From a virus, in the IMG/VR virus record IMGVR_UViG_3300032284_001473, positions 1 through 31,025 of that record: a DNA stretch of 31,025 bases, one strand, 5' to 3'. Made by a program: the position numbers and the translations under genes. The notes beneath the pieces were generated by a model. It saw nothing but the letters and a program-made list of their open reading frames with translations, made no database searches and had not been told where the DNA came from. This document shows, piece after piece, positions 6,761-14,008 of the stretch (its first letter is position 1; the number at the start of each line of letters is the position of its first letter).

Positions 6761-7699
6761 ATGCCAGCACCAAAGTTGCCAGATGAAGTCCTTATTGAAA
6801 CTTTACGTATGTACGAAGCCGCCGGATTTAGTATGAAAGGCGGCGCAGCATTATCGGCAATTCCGCGACGAACCTTTATTGGTAGATTGCAGAAAGCAAA
6901 GGAACGGTTTCCCAATGGAATACCAGACGAAAAAAAACCAAAAAATACATGGACTTATGAAAGACTGAAATTTATTGATGAACCTTCATCAGTTTGGATC
7001 ATTGGTTCGGATTTACACGTATGGACCGGTGAACCAACACCGATTTTTAAAGCATTCTGTAAATTAGCCCGAAAGCTAAAAGTTACAGGAATTATCATGA
7101 ACGGCGACGTAATTGATGGCGCTAGAATTAGCAGACACGGATCAACTGTTGGCAGCCAAAGACCCCGAATCGATCAAGAAATTGAAACTGCACAACAATG
7201 GTTCCGTAAATTACCATTAGCAAAATATCGCCTTTGGACATTAGGCAACCACGATCTTCGGCTAGACAATTACTTAGCCAATCAAGCATCCGAATTAGAA
7301 GAATACGCCGGTCGCTTACACACCCGTTTCCCAGAATGGGAATTTGCATATGCCTTTTCAGTCAACGGCACAGAAGTAAGACATCGCTTTAGATCAGGCA
7401 TTCATGCGGGTTGGAACAATGCCCTGCACAGCGGTATCAATGTTATTACAGGCCATACCCATCAGTTACAATTAACGGCTATGCGTGACCGCCGGGGAAC
7501 CCGTTGGGGCGTTGAAACTGGCATATTGGCCGATCCACAGGGTCCGCAATTTGAATATGCAGAAGGTGCAACTAACCGCGCACAAATGGGCTTTGTGATC
7601 ATTATATTTGACGAAGAAGGTGAAATGTTGCCGCCAGAATTATGCGAAATGGTCCGTGGCCGACCAGTGTTTCGGGGCAACTATATTGACGTAGATTGA
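6761..7699 (+). CDS. Calcineurin-like metallophosphoesterase
   Basis: A 312-residue protein. After an N-terminal helical region of about 60 residues that may be a helix-turn-helix, the metallophosphoesterase motifs appear in order: SDLH (about 83-86), NGDVID (about 114-119), GNHD (about 162-165), a later His, and GHTH (about 231-234). These bind two metal ions. Phage members of this fold may act on nucleic acid ends (SbcD/Mre11-like) or on phosphoproteins; the substrate cannot be read from sequence. The start at 6761 follows GAGGAG. It is a single-gene rightward unit whose 3' end overlaps the DnaA-domain gene by 19 bases tail to tail. Confidence 0.88.
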   Translation: MPAPKLPDEVLIETLRMYEAAGFSMKGGAALSAIPRRTFIGRLQKAKERFPNGIPDEKKPKNTWTYERLKFIDEPSSVWIIGSDLHVWTGEPTPIFKAFCKLARKLKVTGIIMNGDVIDGARISRHGSTVGSQRPRIDQEIETAQQWFRKLPLAKYRLWTLGNHDLRLDNYLANQASELEEYAGRLHTRFPEWEFAYAFSVNGTEVRHRFRSGIHAGWNNALHSGINVITGHTHQLQLTAMRDRRGTRWGVETGILADPQGPQFEYAEGATNRAQMGFVIIIFDEEGEMLPPELCEMVRGRPVFRGNYIDVD

Positions 7700-8118
7700 A
7701 GTTCTGGATACCGCTGAACGCCATTCATAACTGTTGTATGATCGACCTTCATAATTTTGCCAATACGGTTGAATGAAAAATTAAGTTCTTTGTTCGCCCG
7801 GTAATATAATTCAAACCGACATGCCACAATGTTGGGCTTGCGTCCCCTTTTGATTATATCAGACGGGTCTAATTCATGTTTATCCGCAACTTCCCGTACC
7901 AGCCGCATAAATGACGGCGTGGCATGGTCAAGCATGATCAAAACACCCGCTTCAGGGGCAACCTGAATAATGGTCTTTTCTTTCTTAGGTTCCGGTATTT
8001 CAGGATATTCCGTTGGAGGAATAACGCCAGTGGGTCCGCCTAACCCGTATAATCTTCGCTTTACAGCCGCATAACGCGCCTTTAATTGCGAAACATAGCG
8101 GGAATCTCCGTCCACCAT
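7681..8118 (-). CDS. DnaA domain IV-like DNA-binding protein
   Basis: A 145-residue protein whose C-terminal two thirds match bacterial DnaA domain IV, the DnaA-box-binding helix-turn-helix: VREVADKHELDPSDII, then RGRKPNIVACRFELYY, and the signature DHTTV at residues 126-130. The AAA+ ATPase and domain I are absent; the first 60 residues are a basic helix and a proline-rich linker. It could bind DnaA boxes on phage or host DNA and recruit or block initiation; this is inference. It overlaps the RusA gene by 37 bases and the phosphoesterase gene tail to tail. The start follows GGAGG. Confidence 0.88.
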   Translation of the reverse strand: MVDGDSRYVSQLKARYAAVKRRLYGLGGPTGVIPPTEYPEIPEPKKEKTIIQVAPEAGVLIMLDHATPSFMRLVREVADKHELDPSDIIKRGRKPNIVACRFELYYRANKELNFSFNRIGKIMKVDHTTVMNGVQRYPELQSTSI

Positions 8119-8471
8119 TCTGCCTCCTGCTGATCTAACGGATATACTTTAACCACCATTGGCGGTCCAAAATCAACCCATTCGGCTACAATAGCCCTAC
8201 AAAAATTATCATCGGTAACAATACCTGTCCGTACCAGCAGGTCACTGGTAGCTTTAAGAAGGTTATCTAAATCCCTTCTTCTTTTATCAGGTTTTTTAGC
8301 TACCACCTGTAATATATAATCCCTTGGTACGGATTCTTTAGTTTGAGTCTTAATCATCCAAGATGATTCTTCTAACCATTGTTTATATATATTAGATTTA
8401 TATATACGCCCCCGGCCTGACCCCCAAATGGCGTTAGCTGACGGTGCTAATGGAAGTTCCAGCCGGATCAC
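8082..8471 (-). CDS. rusA: RusA family Holliday junction resolvase
   Basis: A 129-residue protein of normal RusA length. RusA cuts Holliday junctions symmetrically as a dimer. The conserved core is visible: RRRDLDNLLKATSDLL at 64-79, with the acidic D67 and D69, and GIVTDDN at 83-89 with the further aspartates. The start is a GTG at 8471-8469; the frame overlaps the gene upstream by 38 bases. Together with ERF and Gp157-like proteins it forms the recombination set. Confidence 0.9.
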   Translation of the reverse strand: MIRLELPLAPSANAIWGSGRGRIYKSNIYKQWLEESSWMIKTQTKESVPRDYILQVVAKKPDKRRRDLDNLLKATSDLLVRTGIVTDDNFCRAIVAEWVDFGPPMVVKVYPLDQQEAEWWTEIPAMFRN

Positions 8472-8664
8472 TTTTCTTACGTCCCATGGTTAAATTAGCT
8501 TCCATCTTTATTTGACTATTGGGGAAAGTCCAACATTCCCCGCCGTCATTTAGGAAGCATATCCACAATAGGTGGTGTTCAGCCCCATAATCCAACACAA
8601 AATGTGCCAATGACGGCCCTTTTGGGGTGACTAATGGTAGTGGCGGATCAAGTTGTAAGATCAT
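8434..8664 (-). CDS. Conserved hypothetical phage protein, 76 residues
   Basis: Beginning at the ATG at 8664 the protein reads MILQLDPPLPLVTPKGPS, then a HLLWICFLNDGGECWTFPN core. I recall this pattern as a small conserved protein in phages of alphaproteobacteria, often next to recombination genes. A longer frame to 8745 would cross the divergent gene start, so the short form is preferred, although its ribosome site is weak. A beta-rich fold is likely; function unknown. Confidence 0.75.
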   Translation of the reverse strand: MILQLDPPLPLVTPKGPSLAHFVLDYGAEHHLLWICFLNDGGECWTFPNSQIKMEANLTMGRKKSDPAGTSISTVS

Positions 8665-8725
8665 TTTAGGCCTGTTGACATTGTTTTTAGGGCATGGTTC
8701 ATAGGGTTCACGCAGGAGATGGGTT

Positions 8726-9289
8726 ATGAGATCGACGTTTACCAATACACCTACATTTAATACTTTACGGCGTGATGCACCTGAATCAAAGGAAGTTCAA
8801 CGTATGACGTTTCGGTATGAAGCGCTGAAGCAGCGCATTGAAGTTATTTTAAACCATTACCCTGAACTAAAAGAAGACGAAGATTTAAGAATGGATACGC
8901 TGGAAGGCGCAACCGATCTTAAGGATGTTATACAACGCGCCGCTTTAAATGTCTTGATTTATAGCGAAGAAACCGAAAGCGTTGGAAAAACCATTTCCCG
9001 TCTAATAGGCAGGAAAGAAAGATTTAAAAGGCGGACTGAATTTTACCGCCAAGTCATACAAGAATTAATGGAATTGGCCGATTTGAAGAAAATGGCATTG
9101 CCAGAAGCAACCATTACAATTCAAAATGCGCCAGCCAAGGTTGTCATTACGGATGAGGAAAAACTTCCTGATTCTGTGATGAAAGTTAGTGTTTCCGTAG
9201 ATAAGGTAAAATTGAAGGAAATGCTGAAAGAAGGCCCAGTCGACGGGGCAGAATTATCCAACGGCGGCACGATGCTTGTAATAAGGTAG
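8726..9289 (+). CDS. Siphovirus Gp157-like protein
   Basis: A 187-residue helical protein matching the Gp157 family: a Y-E-A-L-K helix, PELKEDEDLRMDTLEGATDL (about residues 47-66), a long coiled coil with ARKE-like IGRKERFKRR, PEATITIQNAPAKVVITDE, and a C-terminal GAELSNGGTMLVIR. Family members were first linked to phage resistance in Streptococcus thermophilus, and in many phages they sit beside ERF or RecT genes. The start at 8726 has AGGAG seven bases upstream. An in-frame ATG at residue 27 is a possible shorter start. Confidence 0.88.
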   Translation: MRSTFTNTPTFNTLRRDAPESKEVQRMTFRYEALKQRIEVILNHYPELKEDEDLRMDTLEGATDLKDVIQRAALNVLIYSEETESVGKTISRLIGRKERFKRRTEFYRQVIQELMELADLKKMALPEATITIQNAPAKVVITDEEKLPDSVMKVSVSVDKVKLKEMLKEGPVDGAELSNGGTMLVIR

Positions 9290-9297
9290 GAGAAACT

Positions 9298-9966
9298 ATG
9301 ACAAAGATGATCGCACAAGCACTTAGCAATGTTATGGCTAAAGTGTCCTATATCCAAAAAACGGGACACAATAAGTTCCATGGTTACAAATACGTAAGCG
9401 AATCAGACCTGTTGGAAAAGCTACGTCCAGCAATGACGGAAGAAGGGTTGGTTCTTATTCCTTCCTATCATTCGTCCCATTCAGACCCCGCAAGCGGTAA
9501 CATAGATGTTATTATTGCCTATACGCTTATTCATAAAAGCGGGGAGGTTTGGCCTGAAAAGATTATGGCGATTGGTTGCGGCAATGACCGTGCCAAGAAT
9601 GGATTGATTGGCGACAAGGGCGTTTATAAGGCCATTACAGGGGCTAATAAATACCTATTGTTTAAGTTGTTCCAAATTGAAACGGGTGACGATCCTGAAC
9701 GCGATGAAACGCCGGTAGCAGCGGCCCCAAAAGTTGCTGATTTGCCATTTTCTAATGGCACGGCAGAACAAGTTGATGCTTATATGTCATTGGCAATACC
9801 TGCGATACCTACTGCTAAAACTTCGGCGGAACTGAAAAAATGGTGGAAAGACGAAGCAGAAAATCGGTACAAATATGGAATTACTGAACATACTGATGAA
9901 TACAAAACGCTTTTAAGAAAAATTATGGAACATGAAGCTACCCTTAGCAAAGGCGGCAAATCATGA
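9298..9966 (+). CDS. erf: ERF family single-strand annealing protein
   Basis: A 222-residue recombinase of the ERF superfamily, which anneals complementary single strands in phage recombination and genome circularisation. The core shows KYVSESDLLEKLRPAMTEEG (about 32-51), a beta-rich middle, and the diagnostic DKGVYKAITGANKYLLFKLF followed by GDDPE. A variable C-terminal region follows. The start has TAGGAG upstream, eight bases after the Gp157-like stop, and its stop overlaps the next gene as ATGA. No paired exonuclease gene is obvious nearby. Confidence 0.93.
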   Translation: MTKMIAQALSNVMAKVSYIQKTGHNKFHGYKYVSESDLLEKLRPAMTEEGLVLIPSYHSSHSDPASGNIDVIIAYTLIHKSGEVWPEKIMAIGCGNDRAKNGLIGDKGVYKAITGANKYLLFKLFQIETGDDPERDETPVAAAPKVADLPFSNGTAEQVDAYMSLAIPAIPTAKTSAELKKWWKDEAENRYKYGITEHTDEYKTLLRKIMEHEATLSKGGKS

Positions 9967-10259
9967 AATCATCAGAAGAATGGAAAAGAATTTTGGATGA
10001 AATATCCAAAGGTATGGAATCAATCCGTGAAGAAATGATCAGCGAACAGAATAAAACTGCCGATGAAATGGACTACAAAACAAAAATGAACATCATTGCA
10101 TGGGTGTTTCGTAAAATAGTTGAACATGCAAGGGAAGGCGGTTCGTATCGTTATCTGATCTATGATCGGCTAGGGTTTGAACCAGATGCTTATGCGGTGT
10201 TGTATGAAGCCGGGGGCATGGAAATATCTAATAATTTTGATTTAATGGATCATGAGTAG
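9963..10259 (+). CDS. Hypothetical helical protein, 98 residues
   Basis: Mostly helical and charged. The first 50 residues resemble an amphipathic or coiled-coil helix (EEWKRILDEISKGMESIREE). The C-terminal half contains YRYLIYDRLGFEPDAYAVLY, which I recognise from small proteins after recombination genes in phages, without a known function. It overlaps ERF by ATGA and ends just before the next ribosome site. Confidence 0.75.
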   Translation: MKSSEEWKRILDEISKGMESIREEMISEQNKTADEMDYKTKMNIIAWVFRKIVEHAREGGSYRYLIYDRLGFEPDAYAVLYEAGGMEISNNFDLMDHE

Positions 10260-10269
10260 GAGAAGCGAA

Positions 10270-10524
10270 ATGGAAAATAAGTATGGCGATGGCGGTCTAA
10301 TTTATAAAAATGACCGTAAAACGGAAGATTGGCACGCAGATTATAACGGCACGTTGACCATTGAAGGCAAAGAATACTTTATTGGCCTTACAATTAAGAC
10401 TGGGCAGCGCGGCAAGTTTATGGCTGCAAAGATCCGCCCTAAGAATGGTCCCGCTGCGTCTGTTGCTAAACCAGCCCAAAAGGTTGTATTAGAAGATGAA
10501 TTAGATGATGGGATTCCGTGGTGA
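10270..10524 (+). CDS. Small conserved phage protein with SSB-like acidic C-terminal tip
   Basis: Start at 10270 is chosen because GGAG lies at 10259-10262; an ATG at 10252 overlaps the previous gene. The 84-residue protein has an apparent beta core (WHADYNGTLTIEGKEYFIGL, KTGQRGKFMAAKIRPK), a short Ala/Pro linker, then an acidic end LEDELDDGIPW. The tip resembles the DDDIPF tip of single-strand DNA-binding proteins, which recruits repair proteins. A small OB-like fold is possible but unproven. Its place just after ERF supports a role in recombination. Confidence 0.75.
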   Translation: MENKYGDGGLIYKNDRKTEDWHADYNGTLTIEGKEYFIGLTIKTGQRGKFMAAKIRPKNGPAASVAKPAQKVVLEDELDDGIPW

Positions 10525-10533
10525 GGTAAGATT

Positions 10534-10755
10534 ATGGATGAAGCCGAAAAGTGGGACGCACTGACCTACAGAACTGATAGACGCGGTAAGACCCGGCATA
10601 CGAATATCGGCTTTGCAAAGCGCGGAAAAGGCGAAGTGATCAATATCAAATTTGAATCACTTCCCATCCCTAATGAACATGGCGAAGTATGGGTAACTTT
10701 GGTTCCCTATAACCCCGAATATGCAGAAGATAATGGCGAAGCTTATTACAGATGA
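10534..10755 (+). CDS. Hypothetical 73-residue phage protein
   Basis: A small basic then acidic protein with beta-type pattern (KGEVINIKFESLPIPNEHGE, then VWVTLVPYN). I recall similar short proteins in phage recombination regions but no function. GAGGT precedes the start. The next gene begins within its last 25 bases. Confidence 0.7.
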   Translation: MDEAEKWDALTYRTDRRGKTRHTNIGFAKRGKGEVINIKFESLPIPNEHGEVWVTLVPYNPEYAEDNGEAYYR

Positions 10756-11071
10756 CATGATAGAATCAGCGTTGCAGTATCTTTCCACTGCATCCGAACC
10801 AACGGCAGCAAGCCGTGCAATGAGACTAAGAAAAGAATTTTCCCGCAAACGGATCAGGGCCAAATTGATTTTGGAAGCCCCTGAAAAGACAGCCGGTTTG
10901 CGTGAAGCATGGGCAGAAGCCCACCCAGCATATGAACGCGCATGTGAGGAGGAAATAGAAGCAGTAGAAGCAGATGAATTTTACCGAAGTGAACGCAGTA
11001 AAGCCGATATTATTGTTGAAGCATGGCGATCTGAACAAGCCAATCAACGCGCCGGAAACAACTTTAGATGA
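10733..11071 (+). CDS. Conserved helical phage protein, 112 residues
   Basis: The start at 10733 (MAKLITDDMI) is preferred over the in-frame ATG at 10721, which lies deeper in the previous gene. The protein is helical throughout, rich in Ala, Glu and Arg, with ASRAMRLRKEFSRKRIRAKL and a C-terminal VEAWRSEQANQRA helix. This length and layout are common in alphaproteobacterial phages near ERF genes. Function is unknown. Its stop overlaps the HNH gene as ATGA. Confidence 0.75.
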   Translation: MAKLITDDMIESALQYLSTASEPTAASRAMRLRKEFSRKRIRAKLILEAPEKTAGLREAWAEAHPAYERACEEEIEAVEADEFYRSERSKADIIVEAWRSEQANQRAGNNFR

Positions 11072-11424
11072 TTGAAGATGTAGGAACGACAAAGCGCGGC
11101 AACCTATCTACCCGCCGCAAACTAGCCATATGGGAACGTGAACACGGTAAATGTATGATTTGCAGCATTAAGCTGACAACCGGACAATTTATTTTTGAAC
11201 ACGTTCGTCCATTAGAACTGGGTGGTTCCGATACCGACGACAATATTCGGTTAACATGTAAACCATGTGCAACGGAGAAAACAAAAGTTGATCATTCAAC
11301 AGCTGCTAAAGCGAAAAGAAAAAAGTCCGCCAGTCTTGGACTTAAGGAGTCTAAATCCCCCCTTCCATTCGGAAAAGGAAGTCCTTGGAAGCGAAAACTT
11401 GATGGAACCATTGTTAAAAGGTGA
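11068..11424 (+). CDS. HNH endonuclease
   Basis: A 118-residue HNH nuclease. CMIC near residues 29-32 and CKPC near 66-69 form the zinc-binding pair. FEHVRPLELGGSDTDDNIRL holds the catalytic His in E-H and the Asn in D-N. The C-terminal 40 residues are a basic tail. HNH proteins in phages assist DNA packaging or work as free-standing nucleases; here the gene lies among recombination genes and no terminase is visible. It may be fused by translation coupling to the gene before it. Confidence 0.88.
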   Translation: MIEDVGTTKRGNLSTRRKLAIWEREHGKCMICSIKLTTGQFIFEHVRPLELGGSDTDDNIRLTCKPCATEKTKVDHSTAAKAKRKKSASLGLKESKSPLPFGKGSPWKRKLDGTIVKR

Positions 11425-11428
11425 TGAA

Positions 11429-11776
11429 ATGAACCATAGAAAAGTATTAGATAGTGCATTGGCTGCAATTACAGAACGGGGCGAAAGCTACGGTCCAATC
11501 TACGAATCATTTGATCGCGTAGCAAAAATTGCAACGATTATGCTTGGTAAGGAAATTACATCTTATGACGCATCAATCATTATGATGGCTATTAAGATGA
11601 GCCGTTTAGCATATGATCGTACCCATGAAGATTCATGGATTGATCTTGCTGCTTATACGTCCTTTGCAGGCGATTTATCCGTACCAGATCGTGATCGTAA
11701 GCCTGACTTTGTAGACAGCTTTACTAAGAACGTAGATAGCCTTGTAACCCGCCTACGGGCAGAACAATCGGCTTAA
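11429..11776 (+). CDS. DUF6378-like phage protein (possible MazG-like fold)
   Basis: The start at 11429 is chosen over a longer frame because AAAGGTG lies upstream and the earlier part overlaps HNH. The 115-residue protein carries TERGESYGPIYESFDRVA (about 14-31), KEITSYDASIIMMAIKMSRL and DSWIDLAAYTSFAGD, the pattern of DUF6378, a helical phage family which I believe is related to the MazG-type nucleotide-pyrophosphatase helices. No clear EExxE metal site is seen, so enzymatic activity is uncertain. It is the last gene of the rightward block and ends tail to tail with the late operon. Confidence 0.75.
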   Translation: MNHRKVLDSALAAITERGESYGPIYESFDRVAKIATIMLGKEITSYDASIIMMAIKMSRLAYDRTHEDSWIDLAAYTSFAGDLSVPDRDRKPDFVDSFTKNVDSLVTRLRAEQSA

Positions 11777-14007
11777 ATTACCTTCTTAGCCAAACTAAGC
11801 GCATGAGCGATAGTATCGTCTGGTAAAGACAACATTCTTTCGGTCTCATCGGCCAACAGGTTCTTGATCCGGGTGCTTTCCCGGATCAATTTATCCACCT
11901 TCTGATCAATATGGCTAACACGGCCACCACGGGCATAAGTTGATCCCCTTTGTCCGGGCATCATACCCATAGATGATCCCACCATTCCGCCAGCAAGCGC
12001 TTTATTTAAATTCATTTCTGCCGCTTGACGGGCAGCAACACCTTGACGAAGTGTTTCGATTTGATCGCCGGGTGTTGTTAAAATACGGCCTTGTTCAGCA
12101 GAAAATAATGGACCTGTTTGCCCCGTTATTTTTTTACCAACTGCGTTAACACCACGCAAAATTGGAGTAAAAACTTGTCCGGGATATTTTGTTATTTCTT
12201 CATCAATTATTGGTGCGTTTGCTTTTTCAATCGTTTGTGCGCCAGATTGCTGTTGTGCAGCTTTAAAAGCATTTCTTAATTCTTGATCCCGCGCAGCATA
12301 ACCCGCTTCCCGATTAGCAATATTAGTTAATCGTTCAGGAATACCATCACCAAATATGTTAGTTAAACTTTGATGAATATAGCTATTTTCACTTCCCGTA
12401 GCCTTTAAAGCAGCCACTTCATTAGGGGCAGTGCCAATTTTGTCTTGAATAGCTTGCCTTGATCCAAGGGTTAAAGCCTTGGCTGTATCTGGATCGGACA
12501 AATATGTTTTTATAACCGTTGGGTCTAAATCTTTATACGTTCCTTTATTTAAGATATTTGTACCCAAATCCAAAGCATCGCCCATATCGTAAATTTTAGG
12601 GTATTGACCCATAATTTTTGTATAGCCGTTAACATTATCCCTTAAAATATTAGAAATATCATTTCTTAAATTTCCAACTTGTGCTGACAAACCGGGCAAT
12701 TCTTGCGGACGAATAGACGACGATCCGTAAGTTCCGCCGTTTCTTATCATTGCATTAATTTCATTAATTGCGTTTTGTAATCCTACCGGCGAAGTATCCA
12801 AATTGCCCGCAGTATCATACATCATGTTACGAACATGATTTAAAGCAGACGATACCTTGCCTTTTGCGGTTGGCGCTATTTTATCAATTTGGTCAACAAT
12901 GTCTTGCACCCGATCAGCAGGTACTGGTCTAGAATTTTCTAATAATGGCTGTAATTGACTATTAACTACTTGCCGCGACTGAATAAGGTTTTCAGCCATT
13001 TCCTTATCGTTTACCGTTAGTGGGCCAACGGTTGAATCAATATCTGCGGCAATACGTGCCGGTGCTTCGGCTTGTCTTTGAGCCGATGTGCTAAGAATGG
13101 CGTCAGTTGCTGGGCTAGGCGCTGCTGGTTCGCCAACAATTTTTTTAGCCGCGCCAAAACCTGCATCGGTGTCTAACAAAAGATCGGCGGTCCCTTCTGG
13201 TGAAACAGGAATTTGGCCGTTTCGAAATTGTTTAGATAAATCTAACAACCAACTTTTGGAACCACGACTTAAATTAGAAAAAACTTCTGGTTCGCCTAAT
13301 TTGGTTAACGTGCTAGCAAATTTACCAACTACTGGTACGGACCCTGCTATGGCAGCTTCTGTTACAGCTTTAGGAATATCAGCGCCTTCTTTGCTTCCCG
13401 CCGCACCAGCCAAATAGTTTTCACCAAGGCTAGTGGCACCAGCGGTTAATGCCTGTGCGCCCATAAACAAAGGCAAACCAACCGCCGCTTCAGGCGCTAA
13501 TGCTGCCGCACCAACAGCCGTACCAAGCCCAAGCCCACCTTGTGCTGCAAACCGTTGAAATCCAAGGGCGTTCAAACCGGGGCTGTCAATGTGGTATTTT
13601 TTACCATTAACAATTGCTAATGGATTACCAAATTTATCTTCCGAATAATCAACATTTGGAATATTGGCATTTAAGATGTCGCGTACACCCTGCGGGGAAG
13701 ACGTAAATGGTAATCCCCCCTTTACTGCAATTGCATTTTTTGCACTTGGAATTTCGTTTAAAGGTATTTCAGTTACAGCTGGATAACTTTCAAAAGGTTT
13801 TATTCCCGAACCAACATTAAACGGATCCGTGCCAGACGCAGCCAATTGCGCCGCAATATCTTGATTTACAGGAACCACAGCCGGTCTTTGACGTGCCGTT
13901 AAATCAGCCGTAGTTCCTAAATTATTTCCTTTTTCGCCATAAAGAATATCTTCTGACAATCCAGCAGGAGGCGGTGGTGGAGGAGAATAAATAATATCTT
14001 CGTCCAT
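11773..14007 (-). CDS. Large virion protein, likely ejection or internal virion protein (744 residues)
   Basis: The last gene of the late operon. The ATG at 14007 has GGAGGG upstream; the frame can be extended to a TTG at 14019 but that is less likely. The N-terminus has a proline run and an acidic linker. Residues of about 160-235 are Gly/Ala-rich hydrophobic segments that could insert in membrane. The middle (300-600) is helical. The C-terminus has YARGGRVSHIDQKVDKLIRE followed by a Leu-rich helix ending SLPDDTIAHALSLAKKVI, which I associate with ejection-type proteins of alphaproteobacterial podoviruses. It probably helps move DNA through the host envelope; this is inference. Confidence 0.75.
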   Translation of the reverse strand: MDEDIIYSPPPPPPAGLSEDILYGEKGNNLGTTADLTARQRPAVVPVNQDIAAQLAASGTDPFNVGSGIKPFESYPAVTEIPLNEIPSAKNAIAVKGGLPFTSSPQGVRDILNANIPNVDYSEDKFGNPLAIVNGKKYHIDSPGLNALGFQRFAAQGGLGLGTAVGAAALAPEAAVGLPLFMGAQALTAGATSLGENYLAGAAGSKEGADIPKAVTEAAIAGSVPVVGKFASTLTKLGEPEVFSNLSRGSKSWLLDLSKQFRNGQIPVSPEGTADLLLDTDAGFGAAKKIVGEPAAPSPATDAILSTSAQRQAEAPARIAADIDSTVGPLTVNDKEMAENLIQSRQVVNSQLQPLLENSRPVPADRVQDIVDQIDKIAPTAKGKVSSALNHVRNMMYDTAGNLDTSPVGLQNAINEINAMIRNGGTYGSSSIRPQELPGLSAQVGNLRNDISNILRDNVNGYTKIMGQYPKIYDMGDALDLGTNILNKGTYKDLDPTVIKTYLSDPDTAKALTLGSRQAIQDKIGTAPNEVAALKATGSENSYIHQSLTNIFGDGIPERLTNIANREAGYAARDQELRNAFKAAQQQSGAQTIEKANAPIIDEEITKYPGQVFTPILRGVNAVGKKITGQTGPLFSAEQGRILTTPGDQIETLRQGVAARQAAEMNLNKALAGGMVGSSMGMMPGQRGSTYARGGRVSHIDQKVDKLIRESTRIKNLLADETERMLSLPDDTIAHALSLAKKVI

Positions 14008-14008
14008 G

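Noticed and set aside
8675-8704. Sigma70 promoter before the Gp157-ERF operon
   Set aside because: TTGACA at 8675-8680 is perfect, but no acceptable -10 hexamer is found at 16-18 bases; the best are TTCATA and TCATAG.
9963-11776. Exonuclease partner for ERF
   Set aside because: No frame here shows a lambda-exo or RecE-type nuclease motif; only HNH is present.
11890-11900. DnaA box TTATCCAC-
   Set aside because: One near-match inside a coding region and no cluster; no origin can be supported.
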